Assembly: GCA_032718865.1 (NCBI GenBank)
Contig: JALUTQ010000004.1
Span: 1,550,001-1,614,000 of the forward strand
Reading direction: 5' to 3'
From: Tilletia caries
Taxonomy: Eukaryota; Basidiomycota; Exobasidiomycetes; Tilletiales; Tilletiaceae
DNA length: 64,000 bases
The notes below the pieces were generated by a model that had not been told where the DNA came from, ran no database searches, and was given only the letters and a program-made list of their open reading frames with translations. Shown piece after piece: positions 11,597-21,033 of the stretch. The translations under genes and the position numbers were made by a program. The first letter of the stretch is position 1. Each line of letters opens with the position of its first letter.

Positions 11597-12720
11597 TGGG
11601 TGGGCTCAAGAACTCCAAGCATCAGGCCTTCAACGACGATACCCCGTCATCGTCGAGGCACTTGTGGACGGTCTCAACATTGGGATCCAAGCGCCCAAGC
11701 GAACCAACATCTCCAAGCACCACAAATCAGCAACAGACCACCCAGAACAAGTTCGGCTCATCATCGACAAAGAGCTCGGCGCCCACAGATACTGTGGGCC
11801 ATTCCCCACCCGTGAGGACGTTGAAACTCTCATTGGACCTTTTCAAACAGCACCACTTGGCCTTAGGCCCAAACCAAACGACAAATACAGACTCATACAA
11901 GACTTCAGCCATCCTAAAGCGCCCAAAACCTCCCACCACCCTTCCATCAACTCGATGCTCGATATCAACCTCTGGCCTACGACTTGGTACACGTTCGACA
12001 ACGTCTGCGCCACAATCAACAACCTCCCACGCACAGGACAAGCCTACGTCAGGGACGTTACCTCCGCCTTCCGTCAAATACCCCTACACCCTTCTCAGTG
12101 GCCAGGAACAGTCGTCGAGTGGGAAGGCAAGTACTACGTCGACCAGTTCCTCGCGTTCGGCCTGGGGCCTGCCTGCGGAGCGTTCGGCATGTTCGCAGAC
12201 GCATTCGCTGACATCTTCCGGGCACACGGCATCGGCCCAACAGGCCACTGGGTTGATGACAACGTCTTCTTCCGCGTGCCCATCACCAGCATCCCCTCCC
12301 TCAATGCGCACCGAGCCACGCTACGCGATCAGATCCAATCTGTGCCCACCCGTCAGCGAGGTCGGGTTGCCTGGCATAGCACGAATCGGGGTCTTCACGT
12401 TGAAGACTACTCGAACGACATCCTCGTCCTGCCCGGCGCCGAAGGTGGCTTCAACTGCGGCATCGAGGATGTCGTCAGGATCTCCACGGCGCTTGGCTGG
12501 CCGTGGGAACGAGCAAAGGACGCGCCCTGGTCGGCCATCTTCACATACGGTGGCCTCACCTTCAGCATCGCTACGAGGGAAGTCTCGCTACCAGAACGCA
12601 AGAGGCAGAAGTACCTCAACACCATATCAGAATGGGAACAACGCGGCTCCCAGCATCAACTGCACGACGCACAGCGGTTCCTCGGCCAGCTGCAGCACGC
12701 CACCACCGTCTACGAACAAG
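11394..12720 (+). pseudogene. DIRS reverse transcriptase, 5' part (interrupted)
   Basis: The open frame overlaps gag by 203 nt in the +1 phase and has no ATG before the RT core, so it was probably expressed by frameshift or as a fusion. RT motifs: KYRLIQDFSHPK, AYVRDVTSAFRQIPLHP, FLAFGLGPACGAFGMF and the active-site turn GHWVDDNVFF, where the usual YxDD is WVDD. Further on, APWSAIFTYGGLTF and AQRFLGQLQHATTVYEQ lead into the connection region. The frame is broken after 12720 by the 10-kb insertion; beyond that the open frame continues about 64 codons in insertion sequence and is not family-like. Confidence 0.85.
12713..12720 (+). repeat. 8-bp target-site duplication, left copy
   Basis: CGAACAAG directly precedes the inverted end TAAGGACGTCGAC. 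The identical octamer follows the other end of the insertion at 22771-22778. Confidence 0.85.
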
Positions 12721-13033
12721 TAAGGACGTCGACGGAGATCTCCGCGGAGATTTTCTCCGCCGTCACGTCTCCGCGGCGTCTCCGTGCCCCTCCACTTTCC
12801 CGGAGCTCCGTCTTCTCTCCGTGTTTGCTGCGGAGATTGCACGGAGCTCCGGCCTATCTCCGCCATTTTCTGGGGCTTCTGACGGCATCTCCGTCTCCGC
12901 GTTTGAAACTGTAGGGGCTGAGCGTCTCCCTCCGCGGCCGCCATAGACTGCCCTCCTCATACAGCATCTCCCTCCGCGATTTTTTTTGGCGTCTCCGGCG
13001 TAGCTCCGCGTCTCCGCTACTAAGTGACTCGTC
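12721..13033 (+). repeat. Left subterminal inverted-repeat region
   Basis: About 313 bp with more than a dozen TCTCCGC/GCGGAGA words. Its inner 46 bp (12988-13033) are the inverse of 22473-22518 with only about two mismatches; the rest matches the right end loosely, apart from the terminal 13 bp. Confidence 0.75.
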
Positions 13034-14177
13034 TGCGCGAATCAAAATCAGTCGAAAATCATTTGCATTTGGAATTTTAAACAGTCACAAACTCACAAGT
13101 CTCTTCAACGCATCTACTGCTCGTGTTCCGAAAACCTCCTCATCGGAATTCCCACTCATTCATATTGCGGTCTCGTCAGCATCCGTCCGTATATGCTTTG
13201 AGGGTCCTGCCATAGCCGTCGATTCCTCGAAACTACTCGTCCCAGTTTGGCCACCTTCAGTCGGTGACGAAGTGGTGTGATATGGCATATGGTGCCCAGC
13301 CTTTGAGAAAAGCCGCTCGACATCCACTGAGGTTGCCGGTGCGAAAAAAGTCCAGCGCCCAGATCTCCTCCTCCGCTGCTAAGTGACTCATCTCCCTCAA
13401 GTTCGACGATCCAACGACTACTCTGATCATTTGCATCTTTCTTTTGAGCATCATAGATTTAATAGAGGCCTTCCTTGACCGTTCTGAAGGAGACACAGGA
13501 GAAACGGGGGTCGCAATCCCGTTGCCAATATTGCGAATAGATCTGGGTATTGGCCGGGATTGACTTTTGTCAATACCTAGAGGTATTGATAGCAGCTGTT
13601 GAGAAGGTATTGTGTAAATTTCAATCTATTTCTCGCTAAGTTGCCCCCGATCGCACCACCGAGGTGTTGGTTGGACATCAACTCCCTCAATACGCTCAAT
13701 CTTCCCAAGTATCATCCCAACTCTCGCATTACCTCCAATCATGAAAGCAGGGTCATCCTCTATCCAACGCGGCGCGCATTCAACTGCCGCAACACCCCTC
13801 TCAATACCTGGCGCGGCATGATGGAGCGATGGGGCGGTTTTCGAGGCCGTCTCGACGCGCAAGGCGGGTGAGTTGTGACTCTCTTCTCCCTTCCTTCCCC
13901 CTCTCCTTTCAACCTTTCGCCTGTCCTCTCTTCTGACCCTCCTCGCTCTCCTATTTCCTCTTCCGGTTCGTATCTGTGCGTCTCGGCATGCTTCCTTCGA
14001 CACCACACATCGTCCCCGCAGCTCGCGTTCAACAGTGGACTGACCGACAAGCGGCTGCTCAGCCGGCCTACCTTCCTCCTGCTGAACAACAACTTTCTTC
14101 GCCCACGTCGTCTCCCGCTCCTTTCATCCCCGTTGACGACCGACCCGACCGCGTCGCCGTTTACCTCGACCGATACA
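13034..14177. other. Left non-coding part of the inserted element
   Basis: No supported gene. It contains a degraded second copy of the block around CTAAGTGACTC (near 13377-13440), followed at 13540-13620 by several GGTATTG/CAATACC words that recur near 17,280-17,430 and 21,970-22,240. An open reading phase precedes the first ATG of the next gene (around 14034-14177), so an upstream exon is possible but not shown. Confidence 0.45.
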
Positions 14178-15338
14178 ATGCCCCTGCCAACTACCCCCCC
14201 CCATCGCAATCATGGGGCGCCGATGAATTCCGACGTCTACGGTCATCCTCTCTGGATGTGCCCCCTCGTGGAGATGAACGTTCGGCGCCGCTACGAGGAA
14301 TTCTTCTTGCATCTGGATCACCAGATCGACCACGTCGACCAGTCGTGGTCGAGACACGACGTCATACAGCTTCTCCAGGACGTCATCGCCCAAGGCCTCT
14401 TCATCCTCCCGGACGTCGACGTCGACATGAGGGAGAACCTCTGCACCGGGAACTTTGGGTTAGTGACCTGCTGTGGGTTCAGTTCAGGATACGTTAAGGA
14501 TAGGGTTCTTACTGACGATCTCTCCCAACCTCGTCCTTTGTTGAATTGCAGAGTCGAACGATGCTACCAGCTGGGACACTCGCCCTACCCCTTCCGTGGA
14601 GGTGCTCGAGAGGAGCTGCCGGGCATCGCTGCTTTCCCCTGCCGCCGCTGCTGGAGTTGCGCGCGGCTCCAGCACCCGATCCCTTCGCCTGTTGTCAGCG
14701 ACGACGGCATCGGAGAAGACGACTCGCGGGACAACAGAGCGATTTCCCCTCTTCCTCCGCCTTCACTCGACTTCGGAGGTCTTGGGGTTACCTCCCCTTT
14801 CGCCTCGCCAGCAACTCTCGCGCTTGCTCTCGATGTTGACGAATCCGATTCCGACGTCGACAACGCCCGCTCCGCTCTTGCCGGGGACGAACAAGATGGC
14901 GTCATCGATCAGGTCCGTGCTGCGTTGACCGAGAACGTCGTGGATGCCGAGCGCGTCGAACACGACGAGGGTTACCCCCCTCTTGACTTCGAGGACCACC
15001 CACGGGGGTTAGCACCACTTCGCTCCTCTCCGGCCCAGGACCAATCAGTACACGTCGTCGACCAGGTTTGCGGCGCTGCTGTGGCGGAAGGAACCGAGCG
15101 CTCTGCATTGGTCGTGGACGGACACTCTCAGCCTTCTCCTGCTCCTCTTGTCTTATCCCAATCCTCGTCCTCGGGCAACACGTCTTCCGCGGAGGGGAGC
15201 TTGTCGAACCGACCCGGAGGTTCGAAGCGGCCTATTACCGTCGACGACTCCGACCTGGACCAAGAGAACGCGCCGGGTCCATCGACGAAGAAGAAGGCGA
15301 GAATTGACTGGAGCTACGGTCGCAGGTCTCTCAGCTGA
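14178..15338 (+). CDS. Transposon-carried protein of unknown function (Cys-rich core, acidic tail)
   Basis: Model: exon 14178-14458, a 93-nt intron (GTTAGT...TTGCAG), then exon 14552-15338; about 355 aa. The first part contains YGHPLWMCPLVEMNVRRRYE and a helical stretch (QIDHVDQSWSRHDVIQLLQD). After the intron a Cys cluster appears (VERCYQLGHSPY, then CRRCWSCARL), possibly zinc binding. The second half is acidic and Ser/Pro-rich and ends with a basic KKKARIDW motif. I do not recognise the family. The start is the first ATG in frame; an upstream exon cannot be excluded. Its place between the inverted ends marks it as element cargo or an accessory protein. Confidence 0.5.
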   Translation: MPLPTTPPHRNHGAPMNSDVYGHPLWMCPLVEMNVRRRYEEFFLHLDHQIDHVDQSWSRHDVIQLLQDVIAQGLFILPDVDVDMRENLCTGNFGLVTCCGFSSGYVKDRVLTDDLSQPRPLLNCRVERCYQLGHSPYPFRGGAREELPGIAAFPCRRCWSCARLQHPIPSPVVSDDGIGEDDSRDNRAISPLPPPSLDFGGLGVTSPFASPATLALALDVDESDSDVDNARSALAGDEQDGVIDQVRAALTENVVDAERVEHDEGYPPLDFEDHPRGLAPLRSSPAQDQSVHVVDQVCGAAVAEGTERSALVVDGHSQPSPAPLVLSQSSSSGNTSSAEGSLSNRPGGSKRPITVDDSDLDQENAPGPSTKKKARIDWSYGRRSLS

Positions 15339-15948
15339 AGGGTTATGTACCTCCTTGGGTTATTTACCTGGTTTGACCCGGAGCAGCAGCAGGTCGACCC
15401 TTACTCAACAGCGTACGGCCACCCCGACCGGTACTCCTCTGTCCTCACATACCACCTCAAGTCGCCATCCTCTCGACGCCATCCTCTCATCAACACACGC
15501 ATACACACAGTTGGCAGACGCTCTGATCAACACTCCTCTCTCCTCGTTCCTCACCCATACATGGTTCACATGCTTACATGACACCGCTGCGCCGCGTTCG
15601 CTTGTAACTCTGGTCGACGTTCTTACGCCCGCCAGCCAGGACATGTACGCGTCATCTTCGAAAGCGGTAACGCTCGGCTGGAACGTTGAGGAAGCTCAGC
15701 ACTGGCTCTATCGACGTTCCTTCTCTCTGGCGCTACTTCTGTCCCTCCTTAACGTGTGTGCTGTTGTTGCGTCCTCCAATCTTCTCCTATTTTCCGTCTT
15801 CCTTGTGCTTCTCCCTTGTTTCTTGTCTTCCTTCAGCGATTACTATCCTACGTCTATGAATCACGCGTACTTTGAGTTCAGATGCAGTCTGGGTGTTAGG
15901 ACAGGACCTTCATTGAATTGCAATCACATCTACATGTCCTGGAACCCG
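15339..15948. other. Between two element genes
   Basis: 610 bp between the convergent ends of the Cys-rich gene and the coiled-coil gene. A plus-strand open phase runs through it but has no domain, and its composition looks like untranslated sequence. Nothing else was seen. Confidence 0.45.
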
Positions 15949-17163
15949 TCAGAACTCTCCTAGAAATCGCTCGGCTGAGAAAAGGCGACCTGAGGGGCTC
16001 CACTTCCTCCTTTCCTGCCGTACCACCTGAGAGTCCGTCGCATCGATGTCGCCGTCGGCGATCCTCAGCAGTTCAGCGACCAGGACATCGTTGTGATCTT
16101 GTTGTGATTTGATGACTCTCTGGGCGTTGTTGATGAACTTCTGCTTCCGTTCCTTCAACTCCTTCTCCTGCACATCCCGCTTGCTCTTGACGTTGCCCAG
16201 GTCCTCTCGAAGATCGTCTAAGTCCTCCTGGAGGTCTCTGATCTGCTCCGTCAGCTTGATGTTCTGTCGCGTTCGCTTGGCCAAGTCCGCTCGCATGTCG
16301 AAGAACTCGCTGTCCAGTCTGCGTGCCGCCATTCGTTCTTGAGTCTTGAGGGCCTCCTCGAGCTTCTTGATCCTTAGGTCCTTGGCCTTCTCCGTTTTGC
16401 CGAACGAAACCGTAAGTGTTTTGATATCCTCCTCATGTCTCTTCACCGTTTCCCGCTGCTTCTGTTCCATCGATTCCTGCAACATCCTCATCTCCACGTC
16501 CTTCTCGCTTTCTGTCGTCCGTCGCGCGTTCTTGAAGATGTGCAGGCGCTCTCTCGCTCTGGCGACGTCGTCGGTGAGTTCCGTCATCCTTTCTTGATCC
16601 TGTTCTCGCTGGACGCGCTCGTTCCATAGCTTGATCTCCAATGCGTTGGAGTGGAAGTTTTCTCGGACCGTCCTTGCGCATAGATCGTCCGAGGCCGCTA
16701 TGAACGGCTGTCTTGGGGCATCAGGCGCGAATTGGTGAAGGAGGAGTAGGGTTCGCTTCCGGGTGGTGGTGTAGATGTCTTCTCCGGTGTCGCTGTTGGC
16801 GCAATAGTGACGAGCGTACTCCCGTGTTTGATGGAACAGCTTGCGATCGCTGATGAGTCCTCTCCACTGCATAACATCTTGCGAGAGGTCAGCAGGGTCG
16901 AGTTCCGAGTCCGAGGCAAAGGAGAACGGGCTACCGGGGGCCTTGCGCTGCCGTTGAAGTCGGTCCTTCTCGTCTTCCGCATCCATGTTCGATCCGTATT
17001 CGGACGGCGCAGAACAAGCGTACGGAACCTCTTCGTGCAGTTGCTTCTTGATGGTGGCGAATCGGCGGGCCTGACTGATGTGGACCTCCAGGCGTTCTTC
17101 TATGCGCGACGGCATTCCGATTTGGTCTTCTGCTGGCTCGTTCTTGCCTCTGTGGTCCGCCAT
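15949..17163 (-). CDS. Transposon-carried long coiled-coil protein
   Basis: Single open frame of 404 aa from ATG 17163. The N-terminal third is mixed: an acidic patch around FASDSELDPADLS, then a compact region (DVMQWRGLISDRKLFHQTRE ... RTLLLLHQFAPDAPRQPF). From about residue 170 to 370 it is an almost continuous heptad coiled coil (for example LTEQIRDLQEDLDDLREDLG) rich in Glu, Arg and Lys. No catalytic motif is visible. CACTA-type elements often encode a second, DNA-binding or coiled-coil protein beside the transposase; this could be such a partner, but that is inference. It is divergent from the Tnp2-like gene, sharing a 0.9-kb upstream region. Confidence 0.55.
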   Translation of the reverse strand: MADHRGKNEPAEDQIGMPSRIEERLEVHISQARRFATIKKQLHEEVPYACSAPSEYGSNMDAEDEKDRLQRQRKAPGSPFSFASDSELDPADLSQDVMQWRGLISDRKLFHQTREYARHYCANSDTGEDIYTTTRKRTLLLLHQFAPDAPRQPFIAASDDLCARTVRENFHSNALEIKLWNERVQREQDQERMTELTDDVARARERLHIFKNARRTTESEKDVEMRMLQESMEQKQRETVKRHEEDIKTLTVSFGKTEKAKDLRIKKLEEALKTQERMAARRLDSEFFDMRADLAKRTRQNIKLTEQIRDLQEDLDDLREDLGNVKSKRDVQEKELKERKQKFINNAQRVIKSQQDHNDVLVAELLRIADGDIDATDSQVVRQERRKWSPSGRLFSAERFLGEF

Positions 17164-18076
17164 CTTGCTGATCAGTGAATGGGGGTGCGTGGGTGGTCGT
17201 TAACAACATCGTGTCGTCCGGAAGGCAGGTTTGAAAGGGGGCGTTGGGAGCAAGGTCGACGCGGGGGCTCTATTGGGTGAGGTATTGCCACCTTTGACGA
17301 CACTGAGTCCTGAGGTATTCGGAGTGAGATTGATGGTGTTGATGCTGTTGTCGGTTATCGGGTCGAGAATTGTCGAGTTCTGCTGAAGCCACCCCGTCGT
17401 CCGAACACCTCATACCAGGATGCCAGGTATTGTACATAGCTGTTGGAACACCTCCCAATCCTTTTCTGCTGCGCTCAGCTGTTTTCTCTCCATCTCATCT
17501 ACTGACTCCTGTCCGCACCTCTTCACTTCTGCCTCCCTCCGTCCCTTCACCATCGTTTCGCTCTACCTCACTTTCCTACTGCACCACTCGCCTCCTTTTC
17601 CAGCTGTCGCCATCTTCTAGATCCTCTACCCCCTCCTTTCATCCCTGTCGGCTTTCACACCTACGCTGTTGCGTCTCTCCCGCATTCCAGCCAGCCCAGC
17701 CGCACCGCAGCGGAAGTTGGGCGGTGCTCCGCTTCAGCTCGTCGATATTCGTTTTGTACGACTTCTGCACTCCAACTCACTGTCCCGAAGCGAAGCCCGC
17801 AGTCGCAGTTCTCACTCAGTATACCACGCAGACGACCATCGAGCCTCCAACAAACTCGGCACTACAAGCTTGGAACTTCGGCTTCTCAAGAGACAAGGGA
17901 GGCAACATCCATATAAGAAGACCAACCCTCCCTCAAGGCTGCCGCGGCTCGACTGGAACGGTTGAACAGGGCCTAATTGTGAGTTTCGCTGCCAGAACAT
18001 GTTTTGACGTTCTGTTTCGTTCGCTGACCTCTTGTTTCTCCTCCCATGATTCGCAGCATCTTCTGGATCGCCTCCG
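17164..18076. other. Divergent upstream region inside the inserted element
   Basis: 913 bp between the coiled-coil gene and the Tnp2-like gene. It has several GGTATTG words (17,280-17,430). A plus-strand open phase reaches 17,978, where a good 5' splice site (GTGAGT) is paired with a CAG at 18,056, so a 5' untranslated or short coding exon of the transposase gene is possible. Joining it in frame with the Cys-finger exon did not work by eye. Confidence 0.4.
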
Positions 18077-19636
18077 ATGTCATCACGGTCGCGGGGCAGA
18101 CTGGTTCTGTGTGTTTGCTCTCGGTGCGTGCATGCGGTCCCGGGGGGCCGTCAGATTCCAACATCAGACCGCCGTCAACATCTCGGTCGGGATCTAGAGC
18201 GGGGACTCCGTGGTTCGGCTCCGAGTCGCTCGACGTCGCTCCTTCCAGCTGCTTCAACCTCGGCGATCGCTCGAGCTCGTTCCTTCAGCCCGCCGGTGCC
18301 ACCATTTGGACGTTCATCAGGTTCATCAGACTCGATACGGCCTGACTCTGTGAGCATGCTTCTTGACTCTATTTCACGGTCTGTCTCTTCGTTTCTGATC
18401 ATGGAATCTTTCCCCGCATAGGAGTTGTCCTCTCGGAGCGCCCCGTCGACTTCAGCAACGGGTTCTCGAATCGAAGAGCACGCTGCGATGGACGTGGACG
18501 TGGACCTGCCCGAACCGGACCACAGCGTCCGGACCGAGTCCGACGGTGTCCCATGGCTGCGGTTATTCATGATTCTCGTTTTATGGCTGTCATGCGCTCG
18601 GGGACTGTCGAGAGCGTGCGCCAACGTCATCCTGGTCTTTGTCCGGGAACTACTACTGCCGGCCCACAACGTAACCTCTCCTCGACATATCGCCACCGTC
18701 CGCAAGCAACTAGGACACAAGAACTCGATGGTGAAGTACGTCGTCTGCCCAAAAGACGCCTGCCAGGCATGTTGGATCGTCAGTCTCGCTCCGCCCCTCT
18801 GTAACTTGTGCCGGACGCCACTCTTTCATCCCGACAGGAACGACAGGCCGATCAGCTACTTCCATTACGGCTCGGTCATCAGATTCCTTCAAGAATGTTT
18901 CGAGGATAATGGATTCGAAGACCTAGTCAATCACTGGCGCGATCGGTCCCATCGATCGACTTTAGCCGACATATACGATGGAACGGCATGGGATGCGGAT
19001 GGTTTCATGCACAACCGCCTCCATCTTCGGCTCACTCTGGGGGTTGACTGGTTCAATCCACACAGCTTCTCCAACACGGCGTCCTACACCATCGGCGCGG
19101 TCTCTCTGCGGATCGAGAATCTCCCTCCATCGATGCGCAATCGTCCGGAATACATGCACGTAGCGGCCGTGCTTCCCGGTCCTCGACAGACAGGCGAAGC
19201 GGGTTTGAACGCTGCTTTGAAGCCGCTCATCGACGAACTCCGGCAATTGAGCGAAGGAGTGCACGTACACACTCCTGGCTATCCCCTCACTCGCACCCTC
19301 CGCGCGAAACTCCTCATGGCCCTGGGGGATACGCCAGCTCGTGCGAAGTTAGCAGGCTTCCCAAGTCACTCGCAGTCAGGGCGGTGGTGTGGGCATTGCC
19401 TTGCCGACTCTGCGTCCTGGGTCGAGGAGCTGGCACGTCAAGAGGTTCCGGCACTTCGTAATCCAGACTCACATCGGACAGCCGCCTTTCTCGTCAAGGA
19501 TAACGCCGGAGCGCGAGAGGATACTCTGCGGTCCAGTGCTGCGACATGGACGGCTCTCTACGATCTTCCATATTGGCGGTCGGTCACCGACGTTCCCGTG
19601 GACGCTATGCATGCCCTTTGGCCCAGCGCGCCTTGA
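18077..19636 (+). pseudogene. Tnp2-like (CACTA-related) transposase, N-terminal half only
   Basis: Model: exon 18077-18349, a 72-nt intron (GTGAGC...CATAG), then exon 18422-19636; about 495 aa. The N-terminus has a Cys-finger-like motif (CVCSRCVHAVPGGRQIPTSD). The second exon shows further Cys pairs (CPKDACQACW, CNLCRTPLF), then the characteristic Tnp2 order: DIYDGTAWDADGF, LTLGVDWFNPHSFSNTAS, the phrase HVAAVLPGPRQTGEAGLNA followed by PLIDELRQL, then GFPSHSQSGRWCGHCLAD. The frame reaches PVDAMHAL, a conserved point in the middle of the domain, and stops 5 codons later. The downstream catalytic half is absent; instead a minus-strand gene overlaps by 32 bp. The enzyme is therefore probably inactive. 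Confidence 0.72.
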
Positions 19637-21033
19637 CCTCGTCCCTGGTTCCGTTGTGCAACTGGTTGTACCGGTCCTTCATGTGGGTCCATGAACGCTT
19701 CAGCCAACCGTTCATCAACTGCGACGGCGTCAAGCCAGGGGGCAGGCCGAACTCTTCGTGGTCATCGATCATCTTCTGAAGAACGAGGGAGATGCCTTCG
19801 AAGTTGGGCGACGCATTCCAGGCTCGGTCCGGTCGGATTCGCAACTCGCGGTAACGGAGCTGCCCATCTGCGGCGACGACAGATTCGGGGGCGGGCTGCT
19901 CGCCTGGCAGAGGCTCATAGGAGGGAGGATGATACGCGATCTCGGAAGGATCCGCGGGATACTCCAGCTCGTAGATCTTGGAACAGGTATCGGCCGCACC
20001 TCGGCCAACGGCAAGGCCGGCGGCGGTATTGAGCAAACGCTTGAACCCAGCTTGGGCGAGGACCTTGGTGTGTTCCTTGAAGACCAGCTTGACCTTCTTG
20101 GGACCGGCAGTCGACGAACCGGCGACGGCAGCTGAGGCGACGACAGGACGAGCTGCGACATCGGCAATATCGACCTTCATCGACTCCATTGCATCGACGA
20201 GCTGGTCAAGGCGGGTGTTGACGGCCTGATCAACCTCGTGCAAAGCACCGAAGTACTTCTCCAAGGAATCGTGGTTGATGCGAAGGTACACGTTCCCGTC
20301 GTCCGAAGGTCGAAGTTCGTCGCTACCATCGGTGCGAAGGACCTGCGCGTGGAAGCTGTCGACGACGACAGAGTACTTCTGCAGCATCTTATCGACACGA
20401 GTTTGCGAGACCGTCCGCATTTCTTCGTAGACGGACTTCATGCTGGCCTTCACCCAGGCTTGGATCTGGGTATCGATCCGGGCGACGACCTAGAGAGGAG
20501 ATGAAACCAGATCAGTGAGTACGTTGACCACTTCCCATTCAGGGAGCACGCTGACTCACCTCTACTTCATTCAAGTATCGCTTGGCAACGGTCTTGTCCG
20601 TCGGACCCGTCTTGCGGCCGGAGGCGGCTGCAGCGGCAGCGGCAGCCGGGTCTTTGGCGGGCGCAGGAGGTGCAGGTGAAGCAGGAGGGACGACTGGCGT
20701 CGTCAGCAGTCCCTGTTGCCCAAGGGCGGCGGGGATCTGTCCATTGTGAAGGGGAAACGAGCCGTAGTGGCCAAGATGCGGACCATGCTGGTGGAGCGGG
20801 CCGTATTGGTGCGAAGGCTGGTGCTGATGATACTGGCCATGCTGAGGGCCATGATGGTGGGTACCGGAGTGATGGTGCTGAGGAGGACCATAGACCGTAC
20901 TCGAAGGTGAGGACGGGTATGAGTGTGGCTGCTGATACATCGGACTGACTTGACTGCCTTCTTCCATGTAGGACCGAACGACATCAGGCGAACCCTGAGA
21001 GGGGTTGAAGCCGAACCTCGACTGCAACGACAT
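19605..21033 (-). CDS. Transposon-carried His/Gln-rich protein of unknown function
   Basis: Two exons (21033-20560 and 20489-19605; 70-nt intron GTGAGT...TCTAG) give 452 aa. The N-terminal third is low-complexity, rich in His, Gln, Pro, Ser and Gly (for example PQHGQYHQHQPSHQYG), then Ala-rich. The remainder looks folded: a helical region (DTQIQAWVKASMKSVYEEMR), LRINHDSLEKYFGALHEVD, a region around KVKLVFKEHTKVLAQAGFKR, and a C-terminal helical part (GLPPGLTPSQLMNGWLKRSW). The family is not recognised. ATG 21033 was chosen; the open phase extends slightly further without an ATG. It overlaps the end of the Tnp2-like frame tail to tail. Confidence 0.55.

Noticed and set aside
10120..12723. 867-codon open frame overlapping gag and RT
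   Set aside because: It is a shadow frame: the gag zinc knuckles and RT motifs lie in the other two phases.
12721..12914. Continuation of the RT reading frame for 64 codons
   Set aside because: It lies in the inserted element's repeat-rich end (Arg/Ser/Pro-rich translation); the true RT continuation is at 22,779.
15148..15963. Plus-strand frame covering the gap between two element genes
   Set aside because: Low-complexity Ser/Thr/Leu translation, first part overlaps a better-supported frame, no domain.
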